Below, in pieces: positions 1 through 8,516 of a DNA stretch of 64,000 bases. Origin of the DNA: Anaerococcus vaginalis (GTDB lineage Bacteria; Bacillota; Clostridia; Tissierellales; Peptoniphilaceae). The number at the start of each line of letters is the position of its first letter. The first letter of the stretch is position 1. The stretch is from the NCBI GenBank assembly GCA_018363915.1, contig JAGZMY010000004.1, positions 98,322-162,321 of the forward strand, written 5' to 3'. The notes beneath the pieces are model-generated. The model was not told where the DNA came from, made no database searches, and saw nothing but the letters and a program-made list of their open reading frames with translations. Position numbers and translations under genes: made by a program.

Positions 1-308
1 TAAAAAATACATTTTAAAAAAATGTCGTAGAGTTTTTTCTCAAGTTTTTCTTTTTTTACATCAATTATTTCATCATCTAAACTTACAAAAGTCCCAAGAC
101 CTTTTTTTGTAAGCAAAATTCCTTCTTCTTTCAATTTGTTGTAGGCTTTTTGAACGGTAGATTGATTAATCAAAAGAGCTTTTGATAAATCTCTTACAGA
201 TGGCATAGTGTCGCCATCAATCAAAATTCCTTGAGCAATCATTAATTTTGTTTGCTCAACGATTTGTTCATTCAAAGGAATTTGAGATGAGCTATTTAAA
301 TCAAACAT
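1..308 (-). CDS. GntR-family (YtrA-type) transcriptional regulator, C-terminus cut by window edge
   Basis: About 102 residues are visible, starting at an ATG with a GAAGGGG ribosome site just upstream; the frame is still open at base 1. The N-terminal half is a GntR winged helix, with the recognition part around residues 32-70 (DGDTMPSVRDLSKALL, then NQSTVQKAYNKLKEEGIL) and the wing TKKGLGTFV. The short length and lack of room for an effector domain fit the YtrA subgroup, which usually controls a neighbouring ABC exporter; such a partner would lie to the left, outside the window. It is preceded by a strong promoter with a palindrome over the start region, which suggests autoregulation. Confidence 0.85.
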   Translation of the reverse strand, partial: MFDLNSSSQIPLNEQIVEQTKLMIAQGILIDGDTMPSVRDLSKALLINQSTVQKAYNKLKEEGILLTKKGLGTFVSLDDEIIDVKKEKLEKKLYDIFLKCIF

Positions 309-342
309 AAAAACCCCTTCCTATAATTTCTGTATGGTGTAC

Positions 343-398
343 GGTGTATCTCCATACACCTCTTAATTCAATTATAACTAGATTATTTTTCTTGTCAA
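343..398 (-). promoter_or_regulatory. Promoter and palindromic operator of the GntR gene
   Basis: On the minus strand TTGACA (398-393) and TATAAT (376-371) are separated by 16 bp. Just downstream of the -10, at 343-360, is a perfect inverted repeat with 7-bp arms GGTGTAT and ATACACC around CTCC. A second half-like GGTGT lies at 336-340. A dyad over the transcription start is the usual place for a GntR autoregulatory operator. Binding by this regulator is inference. Confidence 0.75.
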
Positions 399-429
399 AT
401 ATTTTCTTGAAATTTATTTTAAAATTTTT

Positions 430-461
430 CAAAGAAAAAAAACCTAGATAAAACTAGGTTT
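430..461 (-). terminator. Intrinsic terminator of the cls gene
   Basis: 8-bp stem AAACCTAG / CTAGGTTT (440-447 with 454-461) followed on the minus strand by a T-run. The stem overlaps the cls stop codon. Confidence 0.8.
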
Positions 462-2061
462 ACATTAATGGGGCAAATGGTTTTACTATGAAAGCTATTA
501 TTTTTTTATAAATTGGATAAGATTTTACATCGTCAAGGCTTATTTGTTTTCCTATATCAAAACTTATTTCAAAATCTTTTAATATTTCATTTATTACTGG
601 ATGTTTGTGAATATAGACTCCACATTCAAAATTTAAATAAAGAGCTCTATAATCTACATTTACTGATCCTACTACTGCTTTTTCATTATCTGAAACCCAA
701 GTTTTTGCATGGATAAATCCTGGCAAATATTCATATATTTTAACTCCGGATTCAATTAATTTTTTGTAATGAGATTTTGCTAGCATATAGGGAATTTTTT
801 TGTCTGGAATTGCTGGAAGAATTATTCTTACATCTACTCCTCTTTTTGCTGCAAAAGTTAAAGATTTTGTCATTTCATTATCTATAATTAAATAAGGCGT
901 CATGATATAGGCGTAATCTTTAGCTGTATCTAGTATGTGCATATAAATATTTTTGAAAAATCTTTCTTTTCTAATCGGATTATCTCCAACTCCAATCATA
1001 TAGCCTTGTGACTTTTGTGGATATGTTTGTAAATATCTTTTTAAATCTTCTTTTTCTTCGCTATCCCACAATTGCAAAAACATAATTGTAAATGATTGAA
1101 CTACTGGGCCTTTTAATCTTATAAAAGTATCTTTCCAATGGCCAAACCTTTCTTCTACATTTATGTATTCGTCAGCCAAATTTACTCCGCCTGTAAAAGC
1201 TACTTTGCCATCTACTACCAAAATTTTTCTATGATCTCTGTTGTTGTGGTAGGTTGATATTATTGGAATTATTGGCGAAAATACCTTGCATTTTATACCA
1301 AGATTTTCCATCTCTTCTGGGAAATTTTTTGGTAGATTTAAAATTGCATTTGTTCCATCATACATAAGTCTTACTTCAACACCCTCGCTTGCTTTTTGTG
1401 CAAGCTCTTCTAGAATTGTCCCCCAAAAATATCCTTGGTGTATTATAAAAAATTCTACAAAAATAAAATCCTTGGCGCTTCTTATCGCCTCAATAATATC
1501 ATTAACTGCATCATCTCCAACTCTGTAATATTTTGCATCATTATTTTTGCTTACAGGATATGAGCCGTAATCATTTAAATATTTTACTAAATTATAAAAT
1601 TCCTTATCTTCATTTTTTAATTCTTCTACCAAATCTTCATCGATTGTGTGTAGGTAATTAGTTTCTTCTTCGCTATCCATAATTGAGCTTTCTTCGATTT
1701 TTTTTCCTATATCAATTCTTGATAAGATAAAAAACATAATTCCAAAAGTAGGAAAGGCTGCAATTAGAAAAAACCAAGAAAGTTTTTCATAAGGATTTAC
1801 ATCCATCGACAAAATTACAAGCAAAGAAATTGCCGCTATCAATGCTGATGATCCAAAAATTAGAGATGGGTCGATTGAAAGATGTCTAAGTATTGCCATA
1901 AAAATAAAAATTTGAGCAAGTACCAACAAAACATATAAACCCGCCCTGCCAAAAACAACTTTCAATAAAGATGATTTTGTTTTTTCAACAAATTTGTTAT
2001 CGTTTAATATTTTTTTAATTTTTTCATTATATTTTTTCATATTGTTATTATACTTTTTCAT
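460..2061 (-). CDS. cls: Cardiolipin synthase
   Basis: A membrane enzyme that condenses two phosphatidylglycerols to cardiolipin. The 533-residue protein has three hydrophobic segments near residues 38-60, 68-86 and 95-113, then two phospholipase-D-type domains. Each carries an HKD motif: HRKILVVDG near residue 280 and HAKTWVSDN near residue 460. Length is a little above the ~480-510 usual for the family. The start is uncertain: the first ATG has no ribosome site, and a TATAAT box at 2068-2073 would place transcription start about on it. An ATG seven codons in (2040), after a near-repeat of MKKYN, is the alternative. It is a single-gene unit ending in its own terminator. Confidence 0.93.
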   Translation of the reverse strand: MKKYNNNMKKYNEKIKKILNDNKFVEKTKSSLLKVVFGRAGLYVLLVLAQIFIFMAILRHLSIDPSLIFGSSALIAAISLLVILSMDVNPYEKLSWFFLIAAFPTFGIMFFILSRIDIGKKIEESSIMDSEEETNYLHTIDEDLVEELKNEDKEFYNLVKYLNDYGSYPVSKNNDAKYYRVGDDAVNDIIEAIRSAKDFIFVEFFIIHQGYFWGTILEELAQKASEGVEVRLMYDGTNAILNLPKNFPEEMENLGIKCKVFSPIIPIISTYHNNRDHRKILVVDGKVAFTGGVNLADEYINVEERFGHWKDTFIRLKGPVVQSFTIMFLQLWDSEEKEDLKRYLQTYPQKSQGYMIGVGDNPIRKERFFKNIYMHILDTAKDYAYIMTPYLIIDNEMTKSLTFAAKRGVDVRIILPAIPDKKIPYMLAKSHYKKLIESGVKIYEYLPGFIHAKTWVSDNEKAVVGSVNVDYRALYLNFECGVYIHKHPVINEILKDFEISFDIGKQISLDDVKSYPIYKKIIAFIVKPFAPLM

Positions 2062-2148
2062 GATATTATTATATCTAATTTCGCCTTATTTTAAAAGGAT
2101 AAAAATTTAAAATATTTTTATTAAAAAATCTAACAAAAATCTTCTTAT

Positions 2149-2216
2149 TTGCTTATTTTCATTAATATAACTATAATAGTTCTATAAGAATGAATTAGTA
2201 TTTTATTTAAAGGAGT
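2149..2216 (+). promoter_or_regulatory. Promoter and ribosome site of the pyridoxal-kinase-like gene
   Basis: TTGCTT (2149-2154), 17-bp spacer, TATAAT (2172-2177), then AAAGGAGT at about 2209-2216, just before the ATG at 2220. Confidence 0.65.
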
Positions 2217-2219
2217 TAT

Positions 2220-3008
2220 ATGAAATCTTGTACAAATAATGAAAAAATTTTGCTCATTAATGACTTTCTTTCAAGTGGAAATATTGGTGGAAGTCTTTGC
2301 AAAAGTGTTTTAAATTTTTATTCTTTTGATATAGATTTTATACCTACAGCTTTAATTTCAAATATGTTTTCTCTAAAACCCATAGAAATTTTTGATTCTA
2401 GCGATTTTTTGACCAATACTCTTGAAGTTTATAAAAAACAAAATAGAAAATATAAGGCAGTTTTTGTGGGGTTTGTTTTAAATTTTAATCAGGCAAAAAT
2501 AATTTGTGATTTTGTAAAAGAAAACAATCTTTTTATGGTGCTTGATCCAATTATGGGAGATTCTGGAAAAATCTATAGTGGTCTTGATAAAAATATTGTA
2601 GAAATTTATAAATATATGGCAGATTATGCTCATATAATTATTCCAAATCTCACAGAGGCAAGGCTTTTGACTGATAATAAATTTAAAAAAGCTCATGATA
2701 TTGTAGATTATTTTGAAAATATCGGTAAAAAATTTATTATTACAAGTGTTGAAGATGGAAACAGACATTTTATTTTGGCTAAGGATAAATATTTTATAGA
2801 AGAAGATTATAAATTTTTAGAAAAGTCTTTTGGCGGAAGCGGGGACTTGTTTGACTCAATTTTTTTGGCAAATTATTTGAAAAATAATGATTTTTTACTT
2901 GCAATTAAAAATACAAGGGATATGATAGCTTGTATTCTTGATATGCAAATTAAGATTGATGATAAAGCAAATGATATTAGTATAAATGAAATTTTGAAAA
3001 AATTATAG
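2220..3008 (+). CDS. Pyridoxamine/pyridoxal kinase-like protein (ribokinase superfamily)
   Basis: Likely phosphorylates a B6 vitamer in salvage of pyridoxal phosphate. The 262-residue sequence has the family landmarks in order: an N-terminal SSGNIGGSLCKSV region, LDPIMGDSGKIYS near residue 108, IPNLTEARLL near 140, and FGGSGDLFDSIFL near 207. The last is the anion-hole and catalytic-base motif, normally GTGD; here Thr is Ser and the Asp is kept. The N-terminal substrate motif is divergent, so specificity (pyridoxal, or hydroxymethylpyrimidine as in ThiD) is not certain. It lies 16 bp before the MATE exporter gene and probably shares its transcript. Confidence 0.75.
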   Translation: MKSCTNNEKILLINDFLSSGNIGGSLCKSVLNFYSFDIDFIPTALISNMFSLKPIEIFDSSDFLTNTLEVYKKQNRKYKAVFVGFVLNFNQAKIICDFVKENNLFMVLDPIMGDSGKIYSGLDKNIVEIYKYMADYAHIIIPNLTEARLLTDNKFKKAHDIVDYFENIGKKFIITSVEDGNRHFILAKDKYFIEEDYKFLEKSFGGSGDLFDSIFLANYLKNNDFLLAIKNTRDMIACILDMQIKIDDKANDISINEILKKL

Positions 3009-3024
3009 AAAGTGAGGTAGTTTT

Positions 3025-4365
3025 TTGATTAAAAATAAATATTGGAAAAGGGCCTTGCAAATTGCTTGGCCGTCTGTCTTGGAATCATTTTTTATTTCCT
3101 TGGCAGGTTTGATTGATACCTTCATGGTTTCATCAATTGGTTCATCGGCAGTTGCCGCAATTGGACTTACAACCCAGCCAAAATTTATCGCCCTTTCCTT
3201 TTTTATTGCAATTGCAGTTTCAGTTTCAGCCCTAGTTGCAAGAAGAAAAGGCGAAGAAGATAAAAAAATGGCGAACCAAACTATGGTTACTGCAATGATT
3301 GTAGCTGTTAGTTTATGTATAATAATCTCTTCAATTTTTGTAATATTTACTCCACAAATTATAAAACTTGCAGGATCATCTCCTGACACTCACGATTTGG
3401 GAGTTTCATATTTTAAAATTATAATGGCAGGAATGATATTTAATGTAATTTCCATGACAATAAATGCAGGTCAAAGAGGAAGTGGAAATACACAAATAGC
3501 CTTTACAACAAATCTAGTTTCTTCTATTATAAATATTTTTTTCAATTATTTACTTATAAATGGAAATTTTGGTTTTCCAAAATTAGGAGTAAAAGGAGCT
3601 GCAATCGCAACAGTTTTGGGAGCTTTTGTTGCAGCAGTTATGAGTTTTTCCTCATTATTTAGAAGATCATCATATATGTCCTTTGGGCTTATAAAAAAAT
3701 ATAAACTTACTTTCTCAAATTTTATATTTAAAGAAATTTTTGGACTAGGCTCAAATATTTTTATAGAAAATATTGCAGCAAGAATTGGATTTTTGGTTAC
3801 AGCAATTACAGCCGCAAAACTTGGAACAGACCAATTTGCAGCTCACAATGTAGGAATGAATTTGCTTTCTCTTTCATTTTCATTCGGGGATGGTATGCAG
3901 GTTGCAGCAGTTGCCCTTACAGGAAATGCCCTCGGAGCAAGAAAAAAAGAAGAAGCAATAAAATATGGAAAAACTTGCCAAGAAATTGGCTTAACAATTT
4001 CAATAATAATATCTGTTATTTTGGTATTATTTAGAAAAAATATTTTCAGATTATTTTTTGATGATGACAAAATAATAGCTATGGGATCAATAATAACTTT
4101 TTATTTGATTTTTATAGTAATTTTCCAAATATCTCAAATTATATTCGGTGGAGCCTTGAGAGCTGCAGGAGATGTAAAATATACACTTGCTGTAAGTTTA
4201 ATTTCAATTACTTTTATAAGATCAGCTGCCACCCTATTTTTTGTAAATTTCCTAGATTTAGGAATCCAAGGAATTTGGCTTGGTATTATGGCTGACCAAA
4301 TATCTAGATTTATTGGTTTGTGGACAAGATTTAGAAAAGGCGATTGGGTCAATATAGAAATTTAA
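3025..4365 (+). CDS. MATE-family multidrug/cation efflux transporter
   Basis: A 446-residue integral membrane protein with about twelve hydrophobic segments and two MatE half-domains. Landmarks include the N-terminal LESFFISLAGLIDTFMV segment, the INAGQRGSGNTQIAF loop, and their second-half counterparts (VAAVALTGNALGARKKEEA and IFGGALRAAGDVKYT). This is the NorM/DinF-type superfamily, which exports drugs or cationic metabolites by Na+ or H+ antiport. The start is TTG, chosen because it follows AAAGTGAGG at proper spacing and gives the expected N-terminus. Substrate cannot be told from sequence. Confidence 0.93.
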   Translation: MIKNKYWKRALQIAWPSVLESFFISLAGLIDTFMVSSIGSSAVAAIGLTTQPKFIALSFFIAIAVSVSALVARRKGEEDKKMANQTMVTAMIVAVSLCIIISSIFVIFTPQIIKLAGSSPDTHDLGVSYFKIIMAGMIFNVISMTINAGQRGSGNTQIAFTTNLVSSIINIFFNYLLINGNFGFPKLGVKGAAIATVLGAFVAAVMSFSSLFRRSSYMSFGLIKKYKLTFSNFIFKEIFGLGSNIFIENIAARIGFLVTAITAAKLGTDQFAAHNVGMNLLSLSFSFGDGMQVAAVALTGNALGARKKEEAIKYGKTCQEIGLTISIIISVILVLFRKNIFRLFFDDDKIIAMGSIITFYLIFIVIFQISQIIFGGALRAAGDVKYTLAVSLISITFIRSAATLFFVNFLDLGIQGIWLGIMADQISRFIGLWTRFRKGDWVNIEI

Positions 4366-4420
4366 TTAAATGAGATTTTAATTATATATTATAAAATAAA
4401 AATATTTTTCACATAAATAT

Positions 4421-4478
4421 TTGAATTTTTCTTCAAATCTGGTATATTATACTTACTATCGGTAAAGATAGTAAGTAT
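4421..4478 (+). promoter_or_regulatory. Promoter with 12-bp hairpin over the transcription start of the small lipoprotein gene
   Basis: TTGAAT (4421-4426) and TATATT (4443-4448) are 16 bp apart. A perfect 12-bp inverted repeat ATACTTACTATC / GATAGTAAGTAT with a 6-nt loop spans 4449-4478 and is followed by seven or more T. It could be a 5' stabilising hairpin, a repressor site, or the terminator of the upstream MATE gene. Confidence 0.6.
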
Positions 4479-4504
4479 ATTTTTTTAAACAGGGGGATTA
4501 AACA

Positions 4505-4726
4505 ATGAAAATTAAAAAAGTATTACCAGTATTAGCATTAACAGTTGCTTTAGTAGGATGTGGAAAAAAAGCTGACACAACATCAAACGCTTCAAGCACA
4601 CCAGCTTCAACAACAACTACAGAAAAAGCTAATTCTAACGCTAGTACAATGGATTCAAACGCAGCAAGCACACCATCATCAAACGATGCTAGTACACCTG
4701 CTTCAGACGCTGGATCAAATAAATAA
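4505..4726 (+). CDS. Small low-complexity lipoprotein of unknown function
   Basis: 73 residues: a lipoprotein signal peptide with lipobox LVGC (Cys near residue 19), then a tail made almost entirely of Ser, Thr, Ala, Asn, Asp and Pro with no globular domain. Its N-terminus MKIKKVLPVLAL and the post-Cys GKKAD resemble those of the BMP lipoprotein at 59226-60299 (MKIKKIMAGAL, GSKKD), as though it kept only signal and linker. It has its own promoter, an AGGGGG ribosome site and a very strong terminator, so it is a stand-alone and possibly abundant surface product. Confidence 0.8.
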   Translation: MKIKKVLPVLALTVALVGCGKKADTTSNASSTPASTTTTEKANSNASTMDSNAASTPSSNDASTPASDAGSNK

Positions 4727-4735
4727 TTAAATTTT

Positions 4736-4776
4736 AAACAAAAAAAGAGCAAGAAATTCTTGCTCTTTTTTGTTTA
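4736..4776 (+). terminator. Strong intrinsic terminator after the small lipoprotein gene
   Basis: Perfect 20-bp inverted repeat with a single central base (core AGAGCAAGAA / TTCTTGCTCT), with A-run and T-run as its outer part. It could act in both directions. Confidence 0.9.
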
Positions 4777-4830
4777 AAATTTTTTAAAAATTAAAAAATT
4801 TAAATTATTTTTTTAATAAATTTAAAATCA

Positions 4831-4865
4831 AAAAAATCATCCTCAAAATATTAGGATGATTTTTT
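4831..4865 (-). terminator. Intrinsic terminator of veg
   Basis: 13-bp perfect arms AAAAAATCATCCT and its complement around a 9-nt loop, lying 15 bp past the veg stop. The symmetric A/T runs could also stop plus-strand readthrough. Confidence 0.85.
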
Positions 4866-4879
4866 GAATTAATCTATAA

Positions 4880-5119
4880 TTAATTGTTTATTTGTAATCT
4901 AACTGTAGATGTTAAAACATCTGAGTAGCTGTATGATACAGTTCTTTCTGCATCAAAATCATTATTTACTTTTATTGTAAATACACTTGGGAAAGCGTCT
5001 AAAATTATACCGCTTTTGGTAACAATTCTTTTTCTACCCTTATCAGCTTTTAAAGTAACTTCTTTTCCTACGTTTTTTTTAACTTCTGACCTTATTTCAC
5101 TAACTGATTTAAATTCCAT
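4880..5119 (-). CDS. veg: Veg protein (biofilm/sporulation-associated small protein)
   Basis: A 79-residue Veg-family protein; the family is known in Bacillus for stimulating biofilm genes. Landmarks are FKSVSEIRSEVKKNVG at the start, ADKGRKRIVTKSGIILDAFP in the middle and the YSYSDVLTSTVRL end. The ATG at 5119 was chosen over an upstream one at 5158 because AAGGTGG sits 4-5 bases before it and family members begin here. As in Bacillus, the gene is alone and has unusually strong promoters. Confidence 0.92.
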   Translation of the reverse strand: MEFKSVSEIRSEVKKNVGKEVTLKADKGRKRIVTKSGIILDAFPSVFTIKVNNDFDAERTVSYSYSDVLTSTVRLQINN

Positions 5120-5146
5120 ATATCCACCTTCCATGCATTTGTATAT

Positions 5147-5215
5147 ATTATACAACAAAATTGTGGATAAGTCAAATTAGCATAATATTATACGCTAGAT
5201 TAAAATTCTTGTCAA
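5147..5215 (-). promoter_or_regulatory. Tandem strong promoters of veg
   Basis: Distal promoter: TTGACA (5215-5210), 17 bp, TATAAT (5192-5187), a perfect consensus that overlaps the 3' end of the upstream aminopeptidase gene. Proximal promoter: TTGACT (5175-5170), 17 bp, TATAAT (5152-5147). Confidence 0.85.
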
Positions 5216-6597
5216 ATATTTTTATAAAAGGCTCTGTAAGCTGTAAAGGTTGAGTAGAAGTCTGCTTTTGAAATTAATTCTATTGGTGCGTGCATAGATA
5301 TTACTGGTGTTCCACAATCAACTACATCCATTCCATATTCTGCAAGAATATAGGCAATTGTTCCTCCACCACCTTGATCAACTTTTCCAAGCTCTCCTGT
5401 TTGAAAAATTACTCCATCCTTATTAAAAGCAAGTCTAACTTGTGATAAATATTCTGCATCTGCATCATTTGATCCACCTTTTCCGCCTGAGCCTGTGTAT
5501 TTTGTTAAGGCAACTCCATGAGAAATTTGAGCTGAGTTTTGACTTTCTGTTGCATCTTTAAAGTTTGGATCTTCTGCCAAAGTTACGTCAGCTGATAAAA
5601 CTTTTGAATTTCTCAAAGCTCTTTTAAATTTAATCAAATCAAATTCTTCTTTTAAATTCATAATTTCTAAAAGAGTATTTTCAAAAAATTGTGAAGTCAT
5701 TCCTGTTGCTCCGACTGAACCAATCTCTTCCTTGTCAACAAAAAGTCCTACCAAAGTTTTTTTACTTTCTTTTATATCAAGTAAAGCTCTCAAAGCTGCG
5801 TATGAACAAACTCTGTCATCGTGGCCGTGGGAAGCTATCATTGATTTATCAAAACCAACTTCTCTTGCTTTTCCAGCTGGAACTACTTCAAGTTCTGCTG
5901 TTATAAAATCTTCTTCTTCAATTCCATATTTTTCATTTAAAATTTTCAAAATATTTTTCTTTACTGGATTTTCTTTTTCATCTAATAGTGGTCTATTGCC
6001 AACTATAATTGACAATTGCTCGCCTGTTATAACTTCTTTTGCAGATTTTTCCATCAATTGCCTTGATAAATGTATTAAAAGCTCTGAGATAAAAAACACT
6101 GGCTCATCTTCCTTATCTCCAATTGAAATATCTACTTTTTCTCCATTTTTTGTAAAAACTACTCCGTGAAGGGCAAGGGGCATATTTGTCCAATTATATT
6201 TTTTTACTCCCCCATAATAGTGAGTTTTTAAATAAGCAAGTCCGTTTTCTTCTGTAAGTGGAACAGGTTTTAAATCAAGCCTTGGCGAATCGATATGACC
6301 TCCTACTATTGCAAGCCCTTCTGATAAATCTTCATTTCCTATATGAAACATAGCTACAGCTTTATTTTTATTTACTGCATAGATTTTATCGCCAGTCTTT
6401 ATTTTTCCAGCCTTTATTTTTTCTTCAAGGTCAACATAACCTGCTTTTTTTGCTAAATTTATAATTTCTTTTGCAGCAAGTCTTTCAGTTTTTCCCTTGT
6501 CCAAAAAATCCATATAATCTTTTGAAAGACTTTCTAATTCTTTTTCTTGGTCTTGTGATAAATTTTCCCAGACATTTTTTCTTTTGTACTCTGTCAT
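5212..6597 (-). CDS. M18-family zinc aminopeptidase
   Basis: A 461-residue cytosolic metallo-aminopeptidase that removes N-terminal residues from peptides. Metal-site landmarks in order: VGGHIDSPRLDLKPVPL near residue 100, HGHDDRVCSYAALRAL near 258, DKEEIGSVGATGM near 287, and HAPIELISKADFY near 441. Length is typical. It starts nine bases after the htpG stop, with no promoter between, so it is co-transcribed with that chaperone gene and falls under its operator. A second, divergent M18 gene is at 19784-21070. Confidence 0.93.
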   Translation of the reverse strand: MTEYKRKNVWENLSQDQEKELESLSKDYMDFLDKGKTERLAAKEIINLAKKAGYVDLEEKIKAGKIKTGDKIYAVNKNKAVAMFHIGNEDLSEGLAIVGGHIDSPRLDLKPVPLTEENGLAYLKTHYYGGVKKYNWTNMPLALHGVVFTKNGEKVDISIGDKEDEPVFFISELLIHLSRQLMEKSAKEVITGEQLSIIVGNRPLLDEKENPVKKNILKILNEKYGIEEEDFITAELEVVPAGKAREVGFDKSMIASHGHDDRVCSYAALRALLDIKESKKTLVGLFVDKEEIGSVGATGMTSQFFENTLLEIMNLKEEFDLIKFKRALRNSKVLSADVTLAEDPNFKDATESQNSAQISHGVALTKYTGSGGKGGSNDADAEYLSQVRLAFNKDGVIFQTGELGKVDQGGGGTIAYILAEYGMDVVDCGTPVISMHAPIELISKADFYSTFTAYRAFYKNI

Positions 6598-6606
6598 TTT
6601 TTTCTC

Positions 6607-8451
6607 CTAAATTAATTTCCATATATTTTTTGCATACTCAAGAGGATTATCAATTTCAAGTCCTTCTATAAGTTTTGCTTGGTCAAATAAAATATTTACT
6701 ATCATTTTAAATTCATCAGAATTTTCTTTCAAATCTTTTTCTAATAGTTCATAGGCCTTGGAATTTTTATTAATTTCTAAAACTTTCTCCGCCTTTATAT
6801 CAGGGGCATTTACTTGAGATTTTAAAGTTTTTTCCATCTCAATTGAAACATCTCCCCTTTGTTTTATCATTGAAATTACATCTTCTGATAAATTATCTGA
6901 AATTTTTACATCTACTACTTCTTCAGGTAAAATTTCTTTTATTTTTTCAATCAAGTCTTTGTTTTCTTCATTTTCTTCTTCGTTTTCTTCAACTTGATTT
7001 ATTGATTTAAAAGGAATTTCCTTGTAAGAATTTAGCATTTTTATCAAAAATTCATCCAATTTTTCATCAAGTAAAAGAACATCTCTGTCTTCATCAACTG
7101 ATTTTAAGGCTGGGGAATTTTTGATTTTTTCTAAATTTTCTCCAACTGTATATAGGATATTTTCATCTGTTGATTTCAAATCTTCCTTGTATTCATTTAA
7201 TGAAATCATTTTGTCTTTTCTGTAGGAATTGAATAATAGTAAATCTTCTAGCCTATCTTTTTTCCCTCCAAATGATTCATAAATTGCAACTTTCAAATTG
7301 TTACCAAATTCTTTGAAAAATATTTGGTATTTTTCCCTATCATTTTTCATCAAATCCATTAAGTGAGATCTGATTTTATTATTTATTTGTTTGGCAATAA
7401 ATCTTAGTTCTCTTGTTTCTTGAAGGGTTTCTCTTGAAATATTTAGGGAAATATCGTCACTTTCAACAACTCCCTTCGCAAAAGAAAATTCATCTTCAAG
7501 TAAATCTTCGTGCCTATCTTTTATTTTTACTCCTGATGAATAAAGTTGTAGGCCCTTTTGATAATCTTTTGAATAAAAATCAAAAGGTGCTTTTCTTGGA
7601 ATATAAATTATTGCCCTAAATTCAACAGTTCCTTCTATGTTTAAATGAATCCATGATAAAGGATCATCAAAACCAAATCCTTGGTCCTTGTAGAAATTTA
7701 TATAATCTTCATCAGTCAAATCATTTTTTGATTTTTTCCAAATTGGAATTTCAGAATTTAAAATTTCTACTTCCTTATAATCTTCATATTCTGGATTTTC
7801 ATCAGTAGAATCTTTAGTTTTTCTTGACTTTGTAACTTCCATTTTGATTGGGTATCTGATGTAATTTGAATATTTTCTTACAAGTTCTTTGATTTTATAT
7901 TGGTCAAGATAAATATCATAGTTTTCATCTTCTGTATTTTCTTTTAAAAATAAGGTAATATCTGTTCCATTTTCTTTTTTGTCGGATTTTTCAATTTCAT
8001 AGCTTTCGGCATTTTCACTTATCCATTTATAAGCTTGGTCATCTTTTTTGGTATTTACAATAATTTTTTTGCTTACCATAAAGGCTGAATAAAATCCAAC
8101 TCCAAATTGTCCAATCAAATTATTTAAATCTTCGCTTTCAATTTCTTTTTTGAAAATTTCTGTACCAGATTTTGCAATTGTTCCAAGATTTTCTTCCAAA
8201 TCTTTTTCATCCATCCCAATTCCAGTATCCCTTATGGTTAAAGATCTTTCTTCCTTGTTTGGAATAATTTCAATATAATAATCTTTTTTGTCTACGTTTT
8301 TGTCTGATTTTAAATCTTTATAATATAATTTATCAATAGCATCTGAGCCGTTTGATATTAATTCTCTAAGAAAAATATCCTTGTTTGTATAGATTGAATT
8401 TATCATCAAATCCATTACTTTTTTGGCTTCTGCTTTAAATTCTTTTTTCAT
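6607..8451 (-). CDS. htpG: Molecular chaperone HtpG (Hsp90)
   Basis: A 614-residue cytosolic Hsp90. The GHKL ATPase domain at the N-terminus shows DIFLRELISNGSDAIDKL (residues 22-40), the DTGIGM motif and GQFGVGFYSAFMV; the middle domain shows ISRETLQETRELRFI; an acidic Glu-rich linker (EENEEENEEN) lies before the dimerisation end. Length is normal. AGGAGG lies directly before the ATG. A CIRCE-like operator sits between the -10 box and the ribosome site, and an M18 aminopeptidase gene follows in the same transcript. Confidence 0.97.
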   Translation of the reverse strand: MKKEFKAEAKKVMDLMINSIYTNKDIFLRELISNGSDAIDKLYYKDLKSDKNVDKKDYYIEIIPNKEERSLTIRDTGIGMDEKDLEENLGTIAKSGTEIFKKEIESEDLNNLIGQFGVGFYSAFMVSKKIIVNTKKDDQAYKWISENAESYEIEKSDKKENGTDITLFLKENTEDENYDIYLDQYKIKELVRKYSNYIRYPIKMEVTKSRKTKDSTDENPEYEDYKEVEILNSEIPIWKKSKNDLTDEDYINFYKDQGFGFDDPLSWIHLNIEGTVEFRAIIYIPRKAPFDFYSKDYQKGLQLYSSGVKIKDRHEDLLEDEFSFAKGVVESDDISLNISRETLQETRELRFIAKQINNKIRSHLMDLMKNDREKYQIFFKEFGNNLKVAIYESFGGKKDRLEDLLLFNSYRKDKMISLNEYKEDLKSTDENILYTVGENLEKIKNSPALKSVDEDRDVLLLDEKLDEFLIKMLNSYKEIPFKSINQVEENEEENEENKDLIEKIKEILPEEVVDVKISDNLSEDVISMIKQRGDVSIEMEKTLKSQVNAPDIKAEKVLEINKNSKAYELLEKDLKENSDEFKMIVNILFDQAKLIEGLEIDNPLEYAKNIWKLI

Positions 8452-8460
8452 AAATCCTCC

Positions 8461-8516
8461 TTAGCACTTTAAGTTGCTGACTGCTAATATTATACTTAAT
8501 CTAAAATTTTTTTCAA
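8461..8516 (-). promoter_or_regulatory. htpG promoter with CIRCE-like HrcA operator
   Basis: TTGAAA (8516-8511), 16 bp, TATAAT (8494-8489). Immediately downstream, 8461-8487 reads TTAGCACTT-N9-GACTGCTAA, two mismatches from the CIRCE consensus TTAGCACTC-N9-GAGTGCTAA, with exact 9-9-9 geometry. HrcA itself is not in this window. Confidence 0.85.
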
